From contig JAVBKZ010000003.1 of the NCBI GenBank assembly GCA_031553755.1, positions 17,471 through 81,470 of the forward strand: a stretch of DNA of 64,000 nucleotides, in the 5' to 3' direction. The stretch is from JAIRVZ01 sp031553755. GTDB taxonomy: Bacteria > Bacteroidota > Bacteroidia > Bacteroidales > Azobacteroidaceae. The translations under genes and the position numbers were made by a program. The notes beneath the pieces were generated by a model that worked only from the letters and a program-made list of their open reading frames with translations, ran no database searches and was not told where the DNA came from. Each line of letters opens with the position of its first letter. Position 1 is the first letter of the stretch. Positions 10,201-18,985 of the stretch are shown piece by piece.

Positions 10201-11775
10201 GGAAAATGATTTTTCGGCCGCGGTCTTCATTTTACCAATAAACATCTGATATTCAGCACCATTGATAAAAGTAAAATTTTGAGTAGTATTGCGATAATGG
10301 TGAGGAAGAAAACTCATCAATACTTCCTGATTGACAGCTCCCGTTTCTAAATTCCGGGCATCCATATTGAACGTAGTAACTATTTTTCCTTCCGCTACTT
10401 TATATTCATAATCGAAAATAATATTGCCGGGTTTATTTCGCGCATATTGATCGTAAGTAGATAAAAATGATTTATCCGGAAGCGCGGATACAACTACATA
10501 ACGTTTTCCCGCGGGAGTTTCTATTTGAAAATCGCCTCCTTTAGATTGGTGGATTTTACTGCCTAAAGGGGCATGTACGCCAAATACCCTATTATCATAT
10601 TCAATGGAAAAAGCATTGACTGAAACAGGAAAATCTGTTATTTTATTCCCGGAGAGGTCATAAACAACGGCAACGCCTCCCGGCGTTATGATAGGATATA
10701 AATCTTTCATTTCAACATATACGAACGGAACTCCGTGTATCATAGTCGCGTCCATATATTTTCCGGCATTTTCGCTTCTCAACGTAAAACCTAAATCAGT
10801 CCAGTCATATACCTTAGCACTGGTTGTTTTGAATTCGGGCGTATATCCCGAACCTCCGAACTGGCTGTTTGTGAAAATAATTTCATCACACATAATGAAT
10901 CCCCAACCTCCTCCGGTGGCATCTACAATGCGAATTTCAGCTTGTTGTCCTTTATATTCCGTTACATTCCAAGTTCTCTGAGTTATGCTCGCTCCCTGAT
11001 TTCCTGTTTCAGATTTTACCCGAGTTCCGTTAATAAACAACCCAACATAAGCCGCGTCAGGATAATTTCCTCCGCCAACATACAATCGGATATAATCTTT
11101 TTCGATTGTAAATTTGGGAGAAACAAGCGTTATTTGCGCCCCATCTCCTTTGTATGTATTTACAAAACGATTTCCTACATAACCCGATGGTTTAGGTGAT
11201 TGTGTAATTTCAGAAGTTGCCATTGGCCCCGGTATATTCTGCGTATTATTCGATACGGTCCAACCAACCGGCCAGGAAGAACTTTCAAAATCGGTAAACA
11301 ATACATTTTCATCATTCGCCTGCAAAGTTATAGTCGCGTTAATTTTCAACGGATTGCCTTTAACCATTCCTCCTCCGCTAAATCCTTTGGGATAGAAAAT
11401 ATTGAATCCTTCGGCAGAAGCCGTAATCATTTGTGGATAAGCCCAAGCTTCGCATCCGAAACGATTCCCTGTTGTCGTAACCGTAACCGGAGGTTTATGA
11501 TATTCTGGTTGAACTCTTCCTAATCCTCTGAAAATAAATTCAGTCCACCAATCATTGGTTGGAATAGGTTTATTGCGGGCATTTTCATGCAGATTTAATT
11601 CCGGCCACGCTTGTTCAAACCAATTATAGGGAGCGGCAAAATAACCATCTTCATAAACTACTGAGTCCGGAGGATGTTGGGCATAACTGCCTTTTCCCAT
11701 CTGAATAACTTGTTGCGCATTCAAACAAAAAGCAGAAAATAAGCAAAAAAACAGGGTTGATATAAGATGTTTCAT
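7261..11775 (-). CDS. GH81 endo-beta-1,3-glucanase with inserted beta-sandwich, CBM6, two PKD-like domains and T9SS sorting domain
   Basis: The 1504-residue secreted protein is a GH81 endo-1,3-beta-glucanase. The catalytic signature NNQESTSEAIN gives E721 and E725, and FNDLHFHNGYF gives D643; the spacing agrees with characterised GH81 enzymes as I recall them. NDWWTEF (74-80) is the usual N-terminal strand. A beta-sandwich of about 145 residues (160-303) is inserted within the N-terminal GH81 domain, which is unusual. After the catalytic part come an Ig-like domain, a CBM6-like module (YAVQFDDGG to LNSFKFTL), two PKD-like domains and a T9SS sorting domain (IYPNPFVDQL to the end). It attacks internal bonds of insoluble beta-1,3-glucan outside the cell. 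Confidence 0.95.
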   Translation of the reverse strand: MKHLISTLFFCLFSAFCLNAQQVIQMGKGSYAQHPPDSVVYEDGYFAAPYNWFEQAWPELNLHENARNKPIPTNDWWTEFIFRGLGRVQPEYHKPPVTVTTTGNRFGCEAWAYPQMITASAEGFNIFYPKGFSGGGMVKGNPLKINATITLQANDENVLFTDFESSSWPVGWTVSNNTQNIPGPMATSEITQSPKPSGYVGNRFVNTYKGDGAQITLVSPKFTIEKDYIRLYVGGGNYPDAAYVGLFINGTRVKSETGNQGASITQRTWNVTEYKGQQAEIRIVDATGGGWGFIMCDEIIFTNSQFGGSGYTPEFKTTSAKVYDWTDLGFTLRSENAGKYMDATMIHGVPFVYVEMKDLYPIITPGGVAVVYDLSGNKITDFPVSVNAFSIEYDNRVFGVHAPLGSKIHQSKGGDFQIETPAGKRYVVVSALPDKSFLSTYDQYARNKPGNIIFDYEYKVAEGKIVTTFNMDARNLETGAVNQEVLMSFLPHHYRNTTQNFTFINGAEYQMFIGKMKTAAEKSFSISYNFGGIPPYMPEPLNMTEERKSMMNSLLDYSSTHFGRNGNTYAKGLGEQTTMMLMSKCLEHKGFDLFRKGLKTELTDWFTFDESEKIKKSYYFAEYPKYGAVIGFPPGYGSQGFNDLHFHNGYFTVGAARLMMVDNEFKRDFAEMTKLVTKTYANWDHYKNENDKYIPFLRTFDPYLGHSFAGGTGDGGGNNQESTSEAINSWFGIYLMGVELNEKKIIDTGAMGYLLENLTAGEYWLDMYKENFPSTYGRQYVGILRTDNLAWATYFAGDPAWVLGIQACPVDFYYRDFCINPERMKEINTAMFHDRTTFIYDGLPMHTNDDPYDNIKTMGPYLGGYHLNIMNYINPETAAQWVDDFCRLPDKAGQDWRNHLNTTTNYYMSNAMITYGNPAPGYHTSIPSGAVYQNAKGELTYLLYNATDADVDVDIYRNGTKIETIKVGAKVYYNSKLSGGIKPKVTITSHQSDGKLALNSATKLTAIASDKDGRVLWVKFYIDNELVGTSYAEPYEIFTTVTSLGAKVLKAVAFDNEGNESEPSIVNLNVVEQKPYNNRQPWAIPNETIYAVQFDDGGPEVACHDNELEMKGGTNYRPDTGVETEGTSNIANSNIGWTNTGEWFEYTINVQTDGVYAMNANLGSNAGGALRIFIDDRDMTGAVTVPKGTGWTRFDMFVANISMKQGKHVMRVMIDKTGANLNSFKFTLTTDVMPSEVNAGEDQVILYPENTSTTLTATPVTYGTATITKYEWRQTDANAFVTIVSPDQATTVVSGLQLGTYTFDCTITDSNEKTATDQVVIVVRPDNFSPMAIPGNDRSVNVGSELILDGSKSVDSDGTIVKYEWKQIDANTSVIISNSSSAITSVTGLETGKLYIFQLTVTDNKGATTSSNLRISVLGGTYINKISDNQISIYPNPFVDQLIVQTEGQFEKLRLHSVTGNIVLDENIQGQLVYSLNTSRLKQGYYILSLISKSGIVSRRVVKK

Positions 11776-11798
11776 AATTGAGAATTGAGAGTTGAGAA
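11776..11798. repeat. Short direct repeats of the GAGAATT/GAGAGTT type
   Basis: The 23 bp gap between the GH2 and GH81 genes consists of variants of TTGAGAATTGAGAGTTGAGA. The same word recurs at 48391-48465 and 53221-53309, where it forms hairpins. Confidence 0.4.
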
Positions 11799-13604
11799 TT
11801 ATTTCCCGTTATACCATTTTTGTAATATATAAAAAGATTGTTTCTTTTGTCCTTTATCAGAAATCACGCCTTTGCGGTTGAAACCATCTTGTACCTGAGG
11901 TAATAAACGACGTGGAGAACGGAAATCCATCAATATCCAGGGAGAAATTCCCGAAACTTTAGTCATTCTTTCATCAATCATCTTCAATGTTTTAGCGTAT
12001 AAATCCGCCTGATATTCTTCTGTCCATATTTCTGATTTGTCACCATGTCTTCCGAAAGGTGCGCCTCCTCCAAATTCGCTGATGATTACGGGTTTTTCAT
12101 AATCTATTTCCCAACGAACACGGTCTATTTTTTCATTGATTCCATCATACCATCCTACATATTGATTGAAACTGATAATATCTACGAATTCACTCATTTT
12201 ATCTTTTACGGATAAAATTTCACGAGATTTGTCAGAACGTTCCATAGCCATACTGATAAGGCGGGTATTGTCTTTACTTCTTGCAAAAGTTGATAATTCG
12301 GATAAAAATTTATCTCTCGCGTCTCCATGCGGCGTTTCATTGGCTATAGACCAAATAATTACGTTCGCACGGTTTTTATCTCGTTCAATCATTTCCGACA
12401 ATTGATTTTGGGCGTTTTGATAAGTGGCTTCATTCTCCCATTTAATTGTCCAGTAAACAGGAATTTCAGACCAGACCATCAATCCCATCCGTTCGGCTTC
12501 ACGAACCATTTGTTCGTTGTGAGGATAATGAGCCAAACGTACATAGTTACAACCTAATTCTTTCGCCCAATTCAACAAAGTACGATCTTCTTCTACCGAA
12601 TAAATTCGTCCGGAACGGAAAGGAGCTTCTTCGTGTATGGATATTCCTTTGAGGAAAATGGGTTTTCCGTTCAATAAAATTTCACGTCCGCGAGTTTCAA
12701 TAGTCCGAAATCCGATTTGGTCATTTATTTTATCTGTTTCAGAAGTAATTGATACATCATATAATTTAGGTTGCGCCGGAGACCAAAGTTGTGGTTTAAC
12801 TGTAACTTCGAAAGACGCTGCTCCTTTTTCATCTGTGGTTATTTCTTTTTTCAGTTTCAATTCGGGAATTTCCACTGTTATTTTTTGTTTCAATTGCGTT
12901 CCGTCCAACTGTATTTGAGCAAACATTTCTGTTGCGGAATTTTTTTTCAATTGCAAATTCCATGTACGGATATGTGTTTTAGGAAGTTCAATTAGCAGCA
13001 CATCCCGATTGATTCCTCCATAATTGAACCAGTCGAAATTTACCGTAGGTACCGCGTCTGGAGATCTTTTATTATCAACCTTAACAATCAATGTATTTTT
13101 TCCTTTTTTAATTAAACGATCTACATTGAAATTAAACGGAGTATATCCTCCGATGTGTTCTCCTACTTTTTCTCCGTTCAAATATATTTTAGCGTCATAA
13201 TTGATTGCTCCAAAATATAAAAAGGCTTGTTTATCCGATGTTGGATTATAAATAAAATTTCGTCGAAACCACGACGTTCCTTCGTAATAAAACAAATCCC
13301 TCTCCTGAGTATTCCAATCTCCGGGAATGTTCATTACGGGAGACAGATCGAAATCATATTCTTTGTAAGTAGTAATATTATCGACCTGAATATCCTTAAA
13401 AAATCCTGTGTGTGTTGGTTGACGGCGATAATCATAATATCCGGTTTCCAACTGATCAATCAAATAATTCCATTTGCCATTCAACAATTCATAATTACGT
13501 CCGTAAACATGTTGAATCAAAGGCTCTAAGCCTTTTGTAGTTTGCGCGTTTATAGCGATAAAACTGAATAAAAAAACGGATAATATTACTACTTTATTTT
13601 TCAT
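11799..13604 (-). CDS. GH2 beta-glycosidase (glucuronidase/galactosidase-like)
   Basis: The 601-residue protein has a signal peptide (1-20), a GH2 jelly-roll domain (about 30-210, with SWFRRNF and GGINRDVLL), an immunoglobulin-like domain (210-305) and the TIM-barrel (305-601). The acid/base is E423 in WSIANETPHG and the nucleophile E510 in VIISEFGGG. The domain order and short length resemble beta-glucuronidases, but the true substrate is open; beta-glucosidase, galactosidase and glucuronidase are all possible. There is no lipobox and no T9SS domain, so it is probably periplasmic and works on imported oligosaccharides. It lies 15 bp after the GH55-like gene and 23 bp before GH81. Confidence 0.88.
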   Translation of the reverse strand: MKNKVVILSVFLFSFIAINAQTTKGLEPLIQHVYGRNYELLNGKWNYLIDQLETGYYDYRRQPTHTGFFKDIQVDNITTYKEYDFDLSPVMNIPGDWNTQERDLFYYEGTSWFRRNFIYNPTSDKQAFLYFGAINYDAKIYLNGEKVGEHIGGYTPFNFNVDRLIKKGKNTLIVKVDNKRSPDAVPTVNFDWFNYGGINRDVLLIELPKTHIRTWNLQLKKNSATEMFAQIQLDGTQLKQKITVEIPELKLKKEITTDEKGAASFEVTVKPQLWSPAQPKLYDVSITSETDKINDQIGFRTIETRGREILLNGKPIFLKGISIHEEAPFRSGRIYSVEEDRTLLNWAKELGCNYVRLAHYPHNEQMVREAERMGLMVWSEIPVYWTIKWENEATYQNAQNQLSEMIERDKNRANVIIWSIANETPHGDARDKFLSELSTFARSKDNTRLISMAMERSDKSREILSVKDKMSEFVDIISFNQYVGWYDGINEKIDRVRWEIDYEKPVIISEFGGGAPFGRHGDKSEIWTEEYQADLYAKTLKMIDERMTKVSGISPWILMDFRSPRRLLPQVQDGFNRKGVISDKGQKKQSFYILQKWYNGK

Positions 13605-13619
13605 AACAATGTTGATAAT

Positions 13620-15974
13620 TTAAGCTTTCAATATTTTTTTTGTAGAAGTAACTCCTTCCGAAGTTGTCATTTTAACTATATAAAATCCTTTAGGACAAGA
13701 TTTCATATCAATAGGAAGAATACCTTTTTGTTCATGTATTTTCCGTCCGCTCATATCCGAAATAACAACAGAAATATCGTAATCGTCAGAATTGACAATC
13801 AAATAATCAACTACCGGATTGGGAGATACGGAAATTTCTTTTTGTTTATCCGTTATTTGCTTTATGGCTGTTTGTCCTCTTTCAAATGGTACGGAAACTT
13901 CTATTCCTGAAAAATCAACAATCTGATACCTTCTTCCAACTTGGGTATTGAAAGTGCTTCTTACCAAACCATTAACAACCGACTGTATTCCGCGAAGCCC
14001 CGGCACTGAAATACTCACATTGCAAGCATGGTGTACTTTCACTCCTGTTCGTTCCGGAACTTCGACCGAACTTTCTATCGCGACATCCGCTCCGTTGGTA
14101 TTGATAAATACATCATATATTCCGAGCATCGAAGCCTCGTGCCATTGTACATGATCCGCGACTTTATACGCGGCATATCCTCTTACCGTACCATTGTGGC
14201 TCATGTAATCATTTTGATTGAGGACATCATAAGGGGATTCGCATTGATAGAAATACACGCGTCCTTTTTCTCCGTTCCAAAGCGTTTGATGCTCTTGGAA
14301 ATGTTCGTTAAACAATCCGTAAATAGTTACATAATGTCCGTTGACAACCAATCCATTTTTAGATGTATTTTTTGTCCACCCAACACCGGAACCATGGTCT
14401 GCCCGCCAAATCCAAAAATGATCGCCAATCACATCGGAGCTATTGATTTCTAACGCGACATCTACATTCACATTATCGGCGCGAGTTCCTCCAACACGGA
14501 AAAACAAATCAGCTAACAAGGAAGGGTTTTCACTGTGGTTTTTATCAGATCCTTTAGAACCGACTTCCAATAAAGTTCTTGAATTATATTGGGCGTCAAA
14601 TAGTAAACTCGCGATTGTTACGCCTTCCACATCATCAATAACAATGGCTGCTGTCGTATTTCCCGAAGCAGGTATCAATGTCGCGTAACCTGTTCCAAGT
14701 ATAATCGAATTTTCTTTTTTTACATGAAGCGGCTCTGATAATTCATAAATACCGGGAGTGATGAATAAATGTTTTCCTGATTCTAATTGTTGATTCATCG
14801 TTTGGGCTGTAGCGCCGGGTTTAACGACATAAAAATCTTCTAACAAATCATAAACCGTACCATTTCCCATATTATCTTTTTTCCAGGAAACTCCTTTCGA
14901 ATCGGGTTCTCTCAAATCGGGTTTGAATACTTTGTATTTTCCATCATCTCCTAAAAATAAAAATGGTTTTTCCCTGATAGCAGGAGTTGTTTCTACACGA
15001 CTTACATTGTTCCATTGATTTTCTCCACTGCGACTCCAATTATCGCTGTGATTGGCCATATTCACACTTAAACCAAATTCTACTCCCTGATAGCATACAT
15101 TCCAACCTCCGGAACTATATCCCTGAGAACCTTTTCCTATATAAGAATTACGTGTGTACCATTGTTGTTGAGAATAAGAACCCGAACGCGCGTTATCAAA
15201 ATAACAATCCGCAGTAAATCCTCCACTACACCATCCATCATATTGCCATTGGTAATAACCGTTACGTTGTGAATAAATCCTGCGGATAGGCGCGGCTTGA
15301 GATACCGCCCACATGAAAGATGCCCAAGGATCCATCCAATCCTGACCAATAATGGAAAAATTTTCGGCCGAACGCCAAAACGTACAGGTCGCGTTATTGT
15401 TAGAGAGAGGAGCCGGAGTAATTACATTATTCAATTTTACTTCGTAAGGAGTTTTTCCCAATCCTCCGATATGCATATAGTAAGAAATTTTTAGAAATTC
15501 ACTTTTTGTATAATCTCCCGGTTTGAAAAAGAAAGCATAACGATTTTTACTGAATTCCTGACGAAACATGGATTCATGCAAATCATTGATTTCTTTCGAA
15601 AGCGCGGCCATATTGTCAGTAGGATTATAGATGTAAAGATTAGGGCCAAACAGTTCGATGTCTAACGCAAGCGAAGCAACGACTTCTTCTTTCGCGTTTA
15701 CTATTTTGTAGTAATAGTTATATGGACTGCCGGTAATATTTTCATCGGTAAAAGTAGTTGAAGTTGTTGTTCCTATCGTTTCATAATTACCATATCTTCC
15801 GACCGACCTTTTAATGATATATTCGCCATCAATACCTGAAGATTTCAGAGTAGTAAAATTCAGGACAATATTGTTCCCTTCCTGTTTAATCCCTGTCGCT
15901 TTGGTATGTGCCTTTGTTCCTTGTATGAAGCAATAACATACCAGTAACAGCAAATAATATTTGATGTTTTTCAT
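13620..15974 (-). CDS. Double beta-helix protein, GH55-like, with FN3 domain and T9SS sorting domain
   Basis: The 784-residue protein has a signal peptide (1-22), an FN3 domain (30-105), a first beta-helix region (115-345, with FFFKPGDY and HIGGLGKTP), a second helix region (380-690, with LFITPGIY, RADHGSGVGW and LWNGEKGRVYFYQ), and a type A T9SS sorting domain (from about 705, SPNPVVDYL). The two-helix layout matches GH55 exo-beta-1,3-glucanases. From memory, close relatives in Streptomyces are labelled adenylyl cyclase or coagulation factor 5/8 proteins, which is uninformative. A role on beta-1,3-glucan fits the neighbours but is inferred. The family and catalytic acid are not certain. The palindromic element lies just upstream. 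Confidence 0.7.
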   Translation of the reverse strand: MKNIKYYLLLLVCYCFIQGTKAHTKATGIKQEGNNIVLNFTTLKSSGIDGEYIIKRSVGRYGNYETIGTTTSTTFTDENITGSPYNYYYKIVNAKEEVVASLALDIELFGPNLYIYNPTDNMAALSKEINDLHESMFRQEFSKNRYAFFFKPGDYTKSEFLKISYYMHIGGLGKTPYEVKLNNVITPAPLSNNNATCTFWRSAENFSIIGQDWMDPWASFMWAVSQAAPIRRIYSQRNGYYQWQYDGWCSGGFTADCYFDNARSGSYSQQQWYTRNSYIGKGSQGYSSGGWNVCYQGVEFGLSVNMANHSDNWSRSGENQWNNVSRVETTPAIREKPFLFLGDDGKYKVFKPDLREPDSKGVSWKKDNMGNGTVYDLLEDFYVVKPGATAQTMNQQLESGKHLFITPGIYELSEPLHVKKENSIILGTGYATLIPASGNTTAAIVIDDVEGVTIASLLFDAQYNSRTLLEVGSKGSDKNHSENPSLLADLFFRVGGTRADNVNVDVALEINSSDVIGDHFWIWRADHGSGVGWTKNTSKNGLVVNGHYVTIYGLFNEHFQEHQTLWNGEKGRVYFYQCESPYDVLNQNDYMSHNGTVRGYAAYKVADHVQWHEASMLGIYDVFINTNGADVAIESSVEVPERTGVKVHHACNVSISVPGLRGIQSVVNGLVRSTFNTQVGRRYQIVDFSGIEVSVPFERGQTAIKQITDKQKEISVSPNPVVDYLIVNSDDYDISVVISDMSGRKIHEQKGILPIDMKSCPKGFYIVKMTTSEGVTSTKKILKA

Positions 15975-15990
15975 GATTTAATTTGTTTAT

Positions 15991-16141
15991 ATGATTATCC
16001 GTTATACTACCTAATTCCTCTGTCATCCCGCACTTGATGCGGGATCTTTTATGAATCATCACTGATTATCAATAGATTGCGGGTCAAGCCCGCAATGACA
16101 AATTAGGGTTTTAATTTGTTAGGTAAAAAACGGATGCTCAT
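15991..16141. mobile_element. MITE-like palindromic element, copy 1
   Basis: This 151 bp element has terminal inverted repeats (ATGATTATCCGTTATACTAC at the left; GGATGCTCAT at the right). Inside it are two hairpins, CCCGCActtgatGCGGG (near 16027) and ATTGCGGGtcaagCCCGCAAT, flanked by TGTCAT/ATGACA. A near-identical copy lies at 63839-63988. It encodes no protein. It sits 1 bp after the stop of the gene at 16143 and within the glucan locus, where it also provides a strong hairpin between two operon segments. A clear target duplication is not visible. Confidence 0.8.
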
Positions 16142-16142
16142 A

Positions 16143-18908
16143 TTATTTTATTACTTTAAATGTAACCGTATTCCCTTCAGTATCCTTCACATTTAAAATA
16201 TAGATTCCTTTAGATAATGAAGAAATCGAAATTTCAGTTGTTCCGGATGCTACAAGTTGTCCGCCGATTGTATACAAGTACGCTTGAGCGATTTCGTTTT
16301 CAGCATTAATCCGTATAATATTTTCTTCTTTATTGATTGAAATTCCATGAGAAGATGTTTTTTCTATTCCGGTAGATCCTTTCAATAAATAATGAATATC
16401 TTCTCCTGAATCGGTTTTATCAATATTCGCTTTGTAGTTTCCATAAGCAGCCCAATCATTCGCGGCTACCGGTCCTTGCAAATAACCCATGCGAATCGCT
16501 ACAATATCTCCAACCTTCGCTACATTATTCAAACTGAGGTTAAAAGTTTTATCAATCGAAGTTTCTCCGTTGCCCCAACTTTGAGTCGCTAACTTGAAAG
16601 CTCCCGGCATCGTATCTTCAGCAGGAAATTCTCCTCCTCTTTTTACTACTTTGAAAGATCCGTCAACAATTCCGTGTCCGTTGGTCAGATGAACTTTTAC
16701 TTTCATCATTGTTCCCTCGTTATCCAATTCGAATGCCAAACCATTGGCAACTCCGGCAACAACACTTTCAAAAGCGGCGGGAGTTTTTGTTGTAAATTCT
16801 AATTTAGGAGAATATATTTCCGATTCAACACCTTTAGTGTCAATCGCTACAATTTCAAACGAATACGCAGTTTCGGGAGATAGACCTAAAATCGTGTATG
16901 TATTATCGACTGATTTGTTAGCGACAATATCCGCTATTTTTCCTGCTGCTTCCCTGATTCTGATTTTAGTTACAGGAAAATCACCTTGAGTTGTCACTAT
17001 TGTTATTTTGGCTGTTTTTGAAGTGATGTTATCTGAAGTCACATTTACAGAAGAAATCGTGGGAGGAACAATAGGCGTTGCCGACAAATCACAACCTAAA
17101 CCTACTGTATAAACTTTCGAAGTGTTTGTATAAACATTGGCATTGATATTCGCTCCGGTTGTAGCGTTTTTCAATGTCCATGCAATCGGATTTCCAAAAG
17201 TTATTTTATCTCCATTGGATAACGGTTCGGCGAAATCAATCGTAATTCTTTCATTCGTTTTGGTTCTTACAATTTGGGAGGAAGGAGCCGTTCCGTTCAG
17301 CAAAATACCAACAGCGGGTATAGAGTTATCATTCCATGTCGCTATTTGTCCGGCTACCGGAGCGATGTCGAATATCAACTCTTTCTTATCTTCCGACAAG
17401 GATACTGTCATATACGCGGGATTTGTTCCATTATCCGCCTGAGATATCATGCGATTACAATATTCTGAAAAATCTTCCGAAGTCACATTCACAGAACCGG
17501 GCGTTACTAACCCTCCTCCTTTAATTTTGATAGCGCCACTCGAACATCCTTCTTTCCATGTAATTGTAACCTTCACATTGGTAATATTGCCCTCTATATC
17601 AGGAGTTATTGTTTGAGGAGAAACTTCTAATCCTCTGGGAGCTTCAATGGCTAAATCTCCATTGATATTTACACCCGATACGGTAAACGATTGTACTCCA
17701 CTGTAAGGATTAAATTTAATTGAACCTACGGATGTGGAAACAAGAGTTGCTTTTGAACAATTTGTTCCGTATGTATAAGTAAATTTTAATGTCGGATATA
17801 AATTGGTATTTTTGGAAGTTTTATATTCAATCGCCTGATTCATCACAATCACATCTCCGGGATTCATCATTCCATATACAGGAGTGAACGTAATTTGAGT
17901 TTTCGCCGCGTTGATTGACCTTGTAAAATATTTATATGAAGTATTAGGATCTCCATTCACTGTTATGGAAGCAACACGGGCATCGTTATAACCATTATTT
18001 CTGAATGAAGTGTTATTGTCTCCGTCATAAGGCGCGATACTCATGAGTATTTTTCCCTCGCTGTCTGTTTCCATAGTAAGATAAGCATGCTGTTCGGCAG
18101 TTGTACCTATTAAAGTAGTACAAAATTCGGAAGGAGTTCCGCTAACATCTTTCGCTTTTCCGGTAGTAAACTGTATGCTTTTAGGTTCGCTTTGATTTCC
18201 GGAAAAGTCAATCGCGTATACTTTAATATCATAAACTGTTTCAGGTTTTAATGTTCTGATAAAAGCGCCATCCTGCATAACGACATCATTGATTTCATTC
18301 GCGTCATCAATAATGTAGTAGAAATAATCTCCCGAATCATCTGTAGCGGACAATGTGAGTTTAAGACTTAAATTTTCGGTTGTATTTGTACATGTCAACA
18401 CAGGAGCTTGTTTGTCATTTGGATGCGCGCTGTTCGCGATGGTAGGATTATAGGAAAAACGTTCCGTTTCGCCATAAACATAGCCGGTAAGACATTGATA
18501 AATACTGATTAAGAATGGATTTTCTGTCGGAATTTTTTTTGAATTCGTTCCGTAAGAAATTTTATTAGACGGACGAATCATCAGATTGTTTTCCTGGTCT
18601 TTAGCTTCAATATTAAAACCGGCGCCCCAACAACGTAATTGAGAAGCCCATTCATCGCCTAATACATTGAGTGTTGTTCCGTTGTATTTCACATAAGCCC
18701 ATGTTCTTTGTCCGACAGTAACCAACTTAAAATCGACAGTTCCATCGACTGGAGAGTTTGTATTAACGGGAGCGCCCGCCACCTGAGTATATAACTGAAC
18801 ACTTTTCTTTGACATCGAACCATAATTCAGTTCGACGGACATTGCTTTTCCCGGTATTAAAAAGCAAGTAACAATGAGTAATGTAGTAAATAACAATTTT
18901 CGTTTCAT
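16143..18908 (-). CDS. Protein A: modular T9SS-secreted protein with two copies of a new cysteine-bounded module
   Basis: No catalytic family is recognised in this 921-residue protein. Visible parts are: signal peptide (1-22); an N-terminal module (26-160, YGSM...KLVTVGQRTWAYVK...SQLRCW) shared with protein C; an FN3-like domain (168-250); a cysteine-bounded module (260-386, C263 to C384, core SIAPY, end YTYGTNCS); an Ig-like domain (389-478) of a kind common in Bacteroidota surface proteins; a second cysteine-bounded module (482-606, C484 to C606, core DIAPV); another FN3-like domain (616-705); an unassigned beta domain (710-850); and a T9SS sorting domain (about 853-921, SKGIYILNVKD). A surface glucan-binding or adhesion role is inferred from the locus. 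The MITE abuts its stop codon. Confidence 0.7.
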   Translation of the reverse strand: MKRKLLFTTLLIVTCFLIPGKAMSVELNYGSMSKKSVQLYTQVAGAPVNTNSPVDGTVDFKLVTVGQRTWAYVKYNGTTLNVLGDEWASQLRCWGAGFNIEAKDQENNLMIRPSNKISYGTNSKKIPTENPFLISIYQCLTGYVYGETERFSYNPTIANSAHPNDKQAPVLTCTNTTENLSLKLTLSATDDSGDYFYYIIDDANEINDVVMQDGAFIRTLKPETVYDIKVYAIDFSGNQSEPKSIQFTTGKAKDVSGTPSEFCTTLIGTTAEQHAYLTMETDSEGKILMSIAPYDGDNNTSFRNNGYNDARVASITVNGDPNTSYKYFTRSINAAKTQITFTPVYGMMNPGDVIVMNQAIEYKTSKNTNLYPTLKFTYTYGTNCSKATLVSTSVGSIKFNPYSGVQSFTVSGVNINGDLAIEAPRGLEVSPQTITPDIEGNITNVKVTITWKEGCSSGAIKIKGGGLVTPGSVNVTSEDFSEYCNRMISQADNGTNPAYMTVSLSEDKKELIFDIAPVAGQIATWNDNSIPAVGILLNGTAPSSQIVRTKTNERITIDFAEPLSNGDKITFGNPIAWTLKNATTGANINANVYTNTSKVYTVGLGCDLSATPIVPPTISSVNVTSDNITSKTAKITIVTTQGDFPVTKIRIREAAGKIADIVANKSVDNTYTILGLSPETAYSFEIVAIDTKGVESEIYSPKLEFTTKTPAAFESVVAGVANGLAFELDNEGTMMKVKVHLTNGHGIVDGSFKVVKRGGEFPAEDTMPGAFKLATQSWGNGETSIDKTFNLSLNNVAKVGDIVAIRMGYLQGPVAANDWAAYGNYKANIDKTDSGEDIHYLLKGSTGIEKTSSHGISINKEENIIRINAENEIAQAYLYTIGGQLVASGTTEISISSLSKGIYILNVKDTEGNTVTFKVIK

Positions 18909-18942
18909 GATATAAATTCTTTAAAGTTAAATCTTTTTGTAA

Positions 18943-18968
18943 GATGAGACCCACCCAAGAGCCTCATC
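18943..18968 (-). other. Intergenic hairpin between proteins B and A... on the operon mRNA
   Basis: On the minus strand the arms GATGAGGC and GTCTCATC form eight pairs, one a G-U wobble that would be an A-C mismatch in plus-strand RNA. It lies after the stop of the gene at 16143's upstream neighbour region, in the 77 bp gap upstream of protein A and downstream of protein B (stop at 18986). There is no U-run, so it may stabilise mRNA ends rather than terminate. Confidence 0.5.
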
Positions 18969-18985
18969 CTGATAAGAAGTTTGTT

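Noticed and set aside
14028..14453. Plus-strand frame of 141 codons opposite the GH55-like gene
   Set aside because: No signal, no family, entirely within a well-supported gene.
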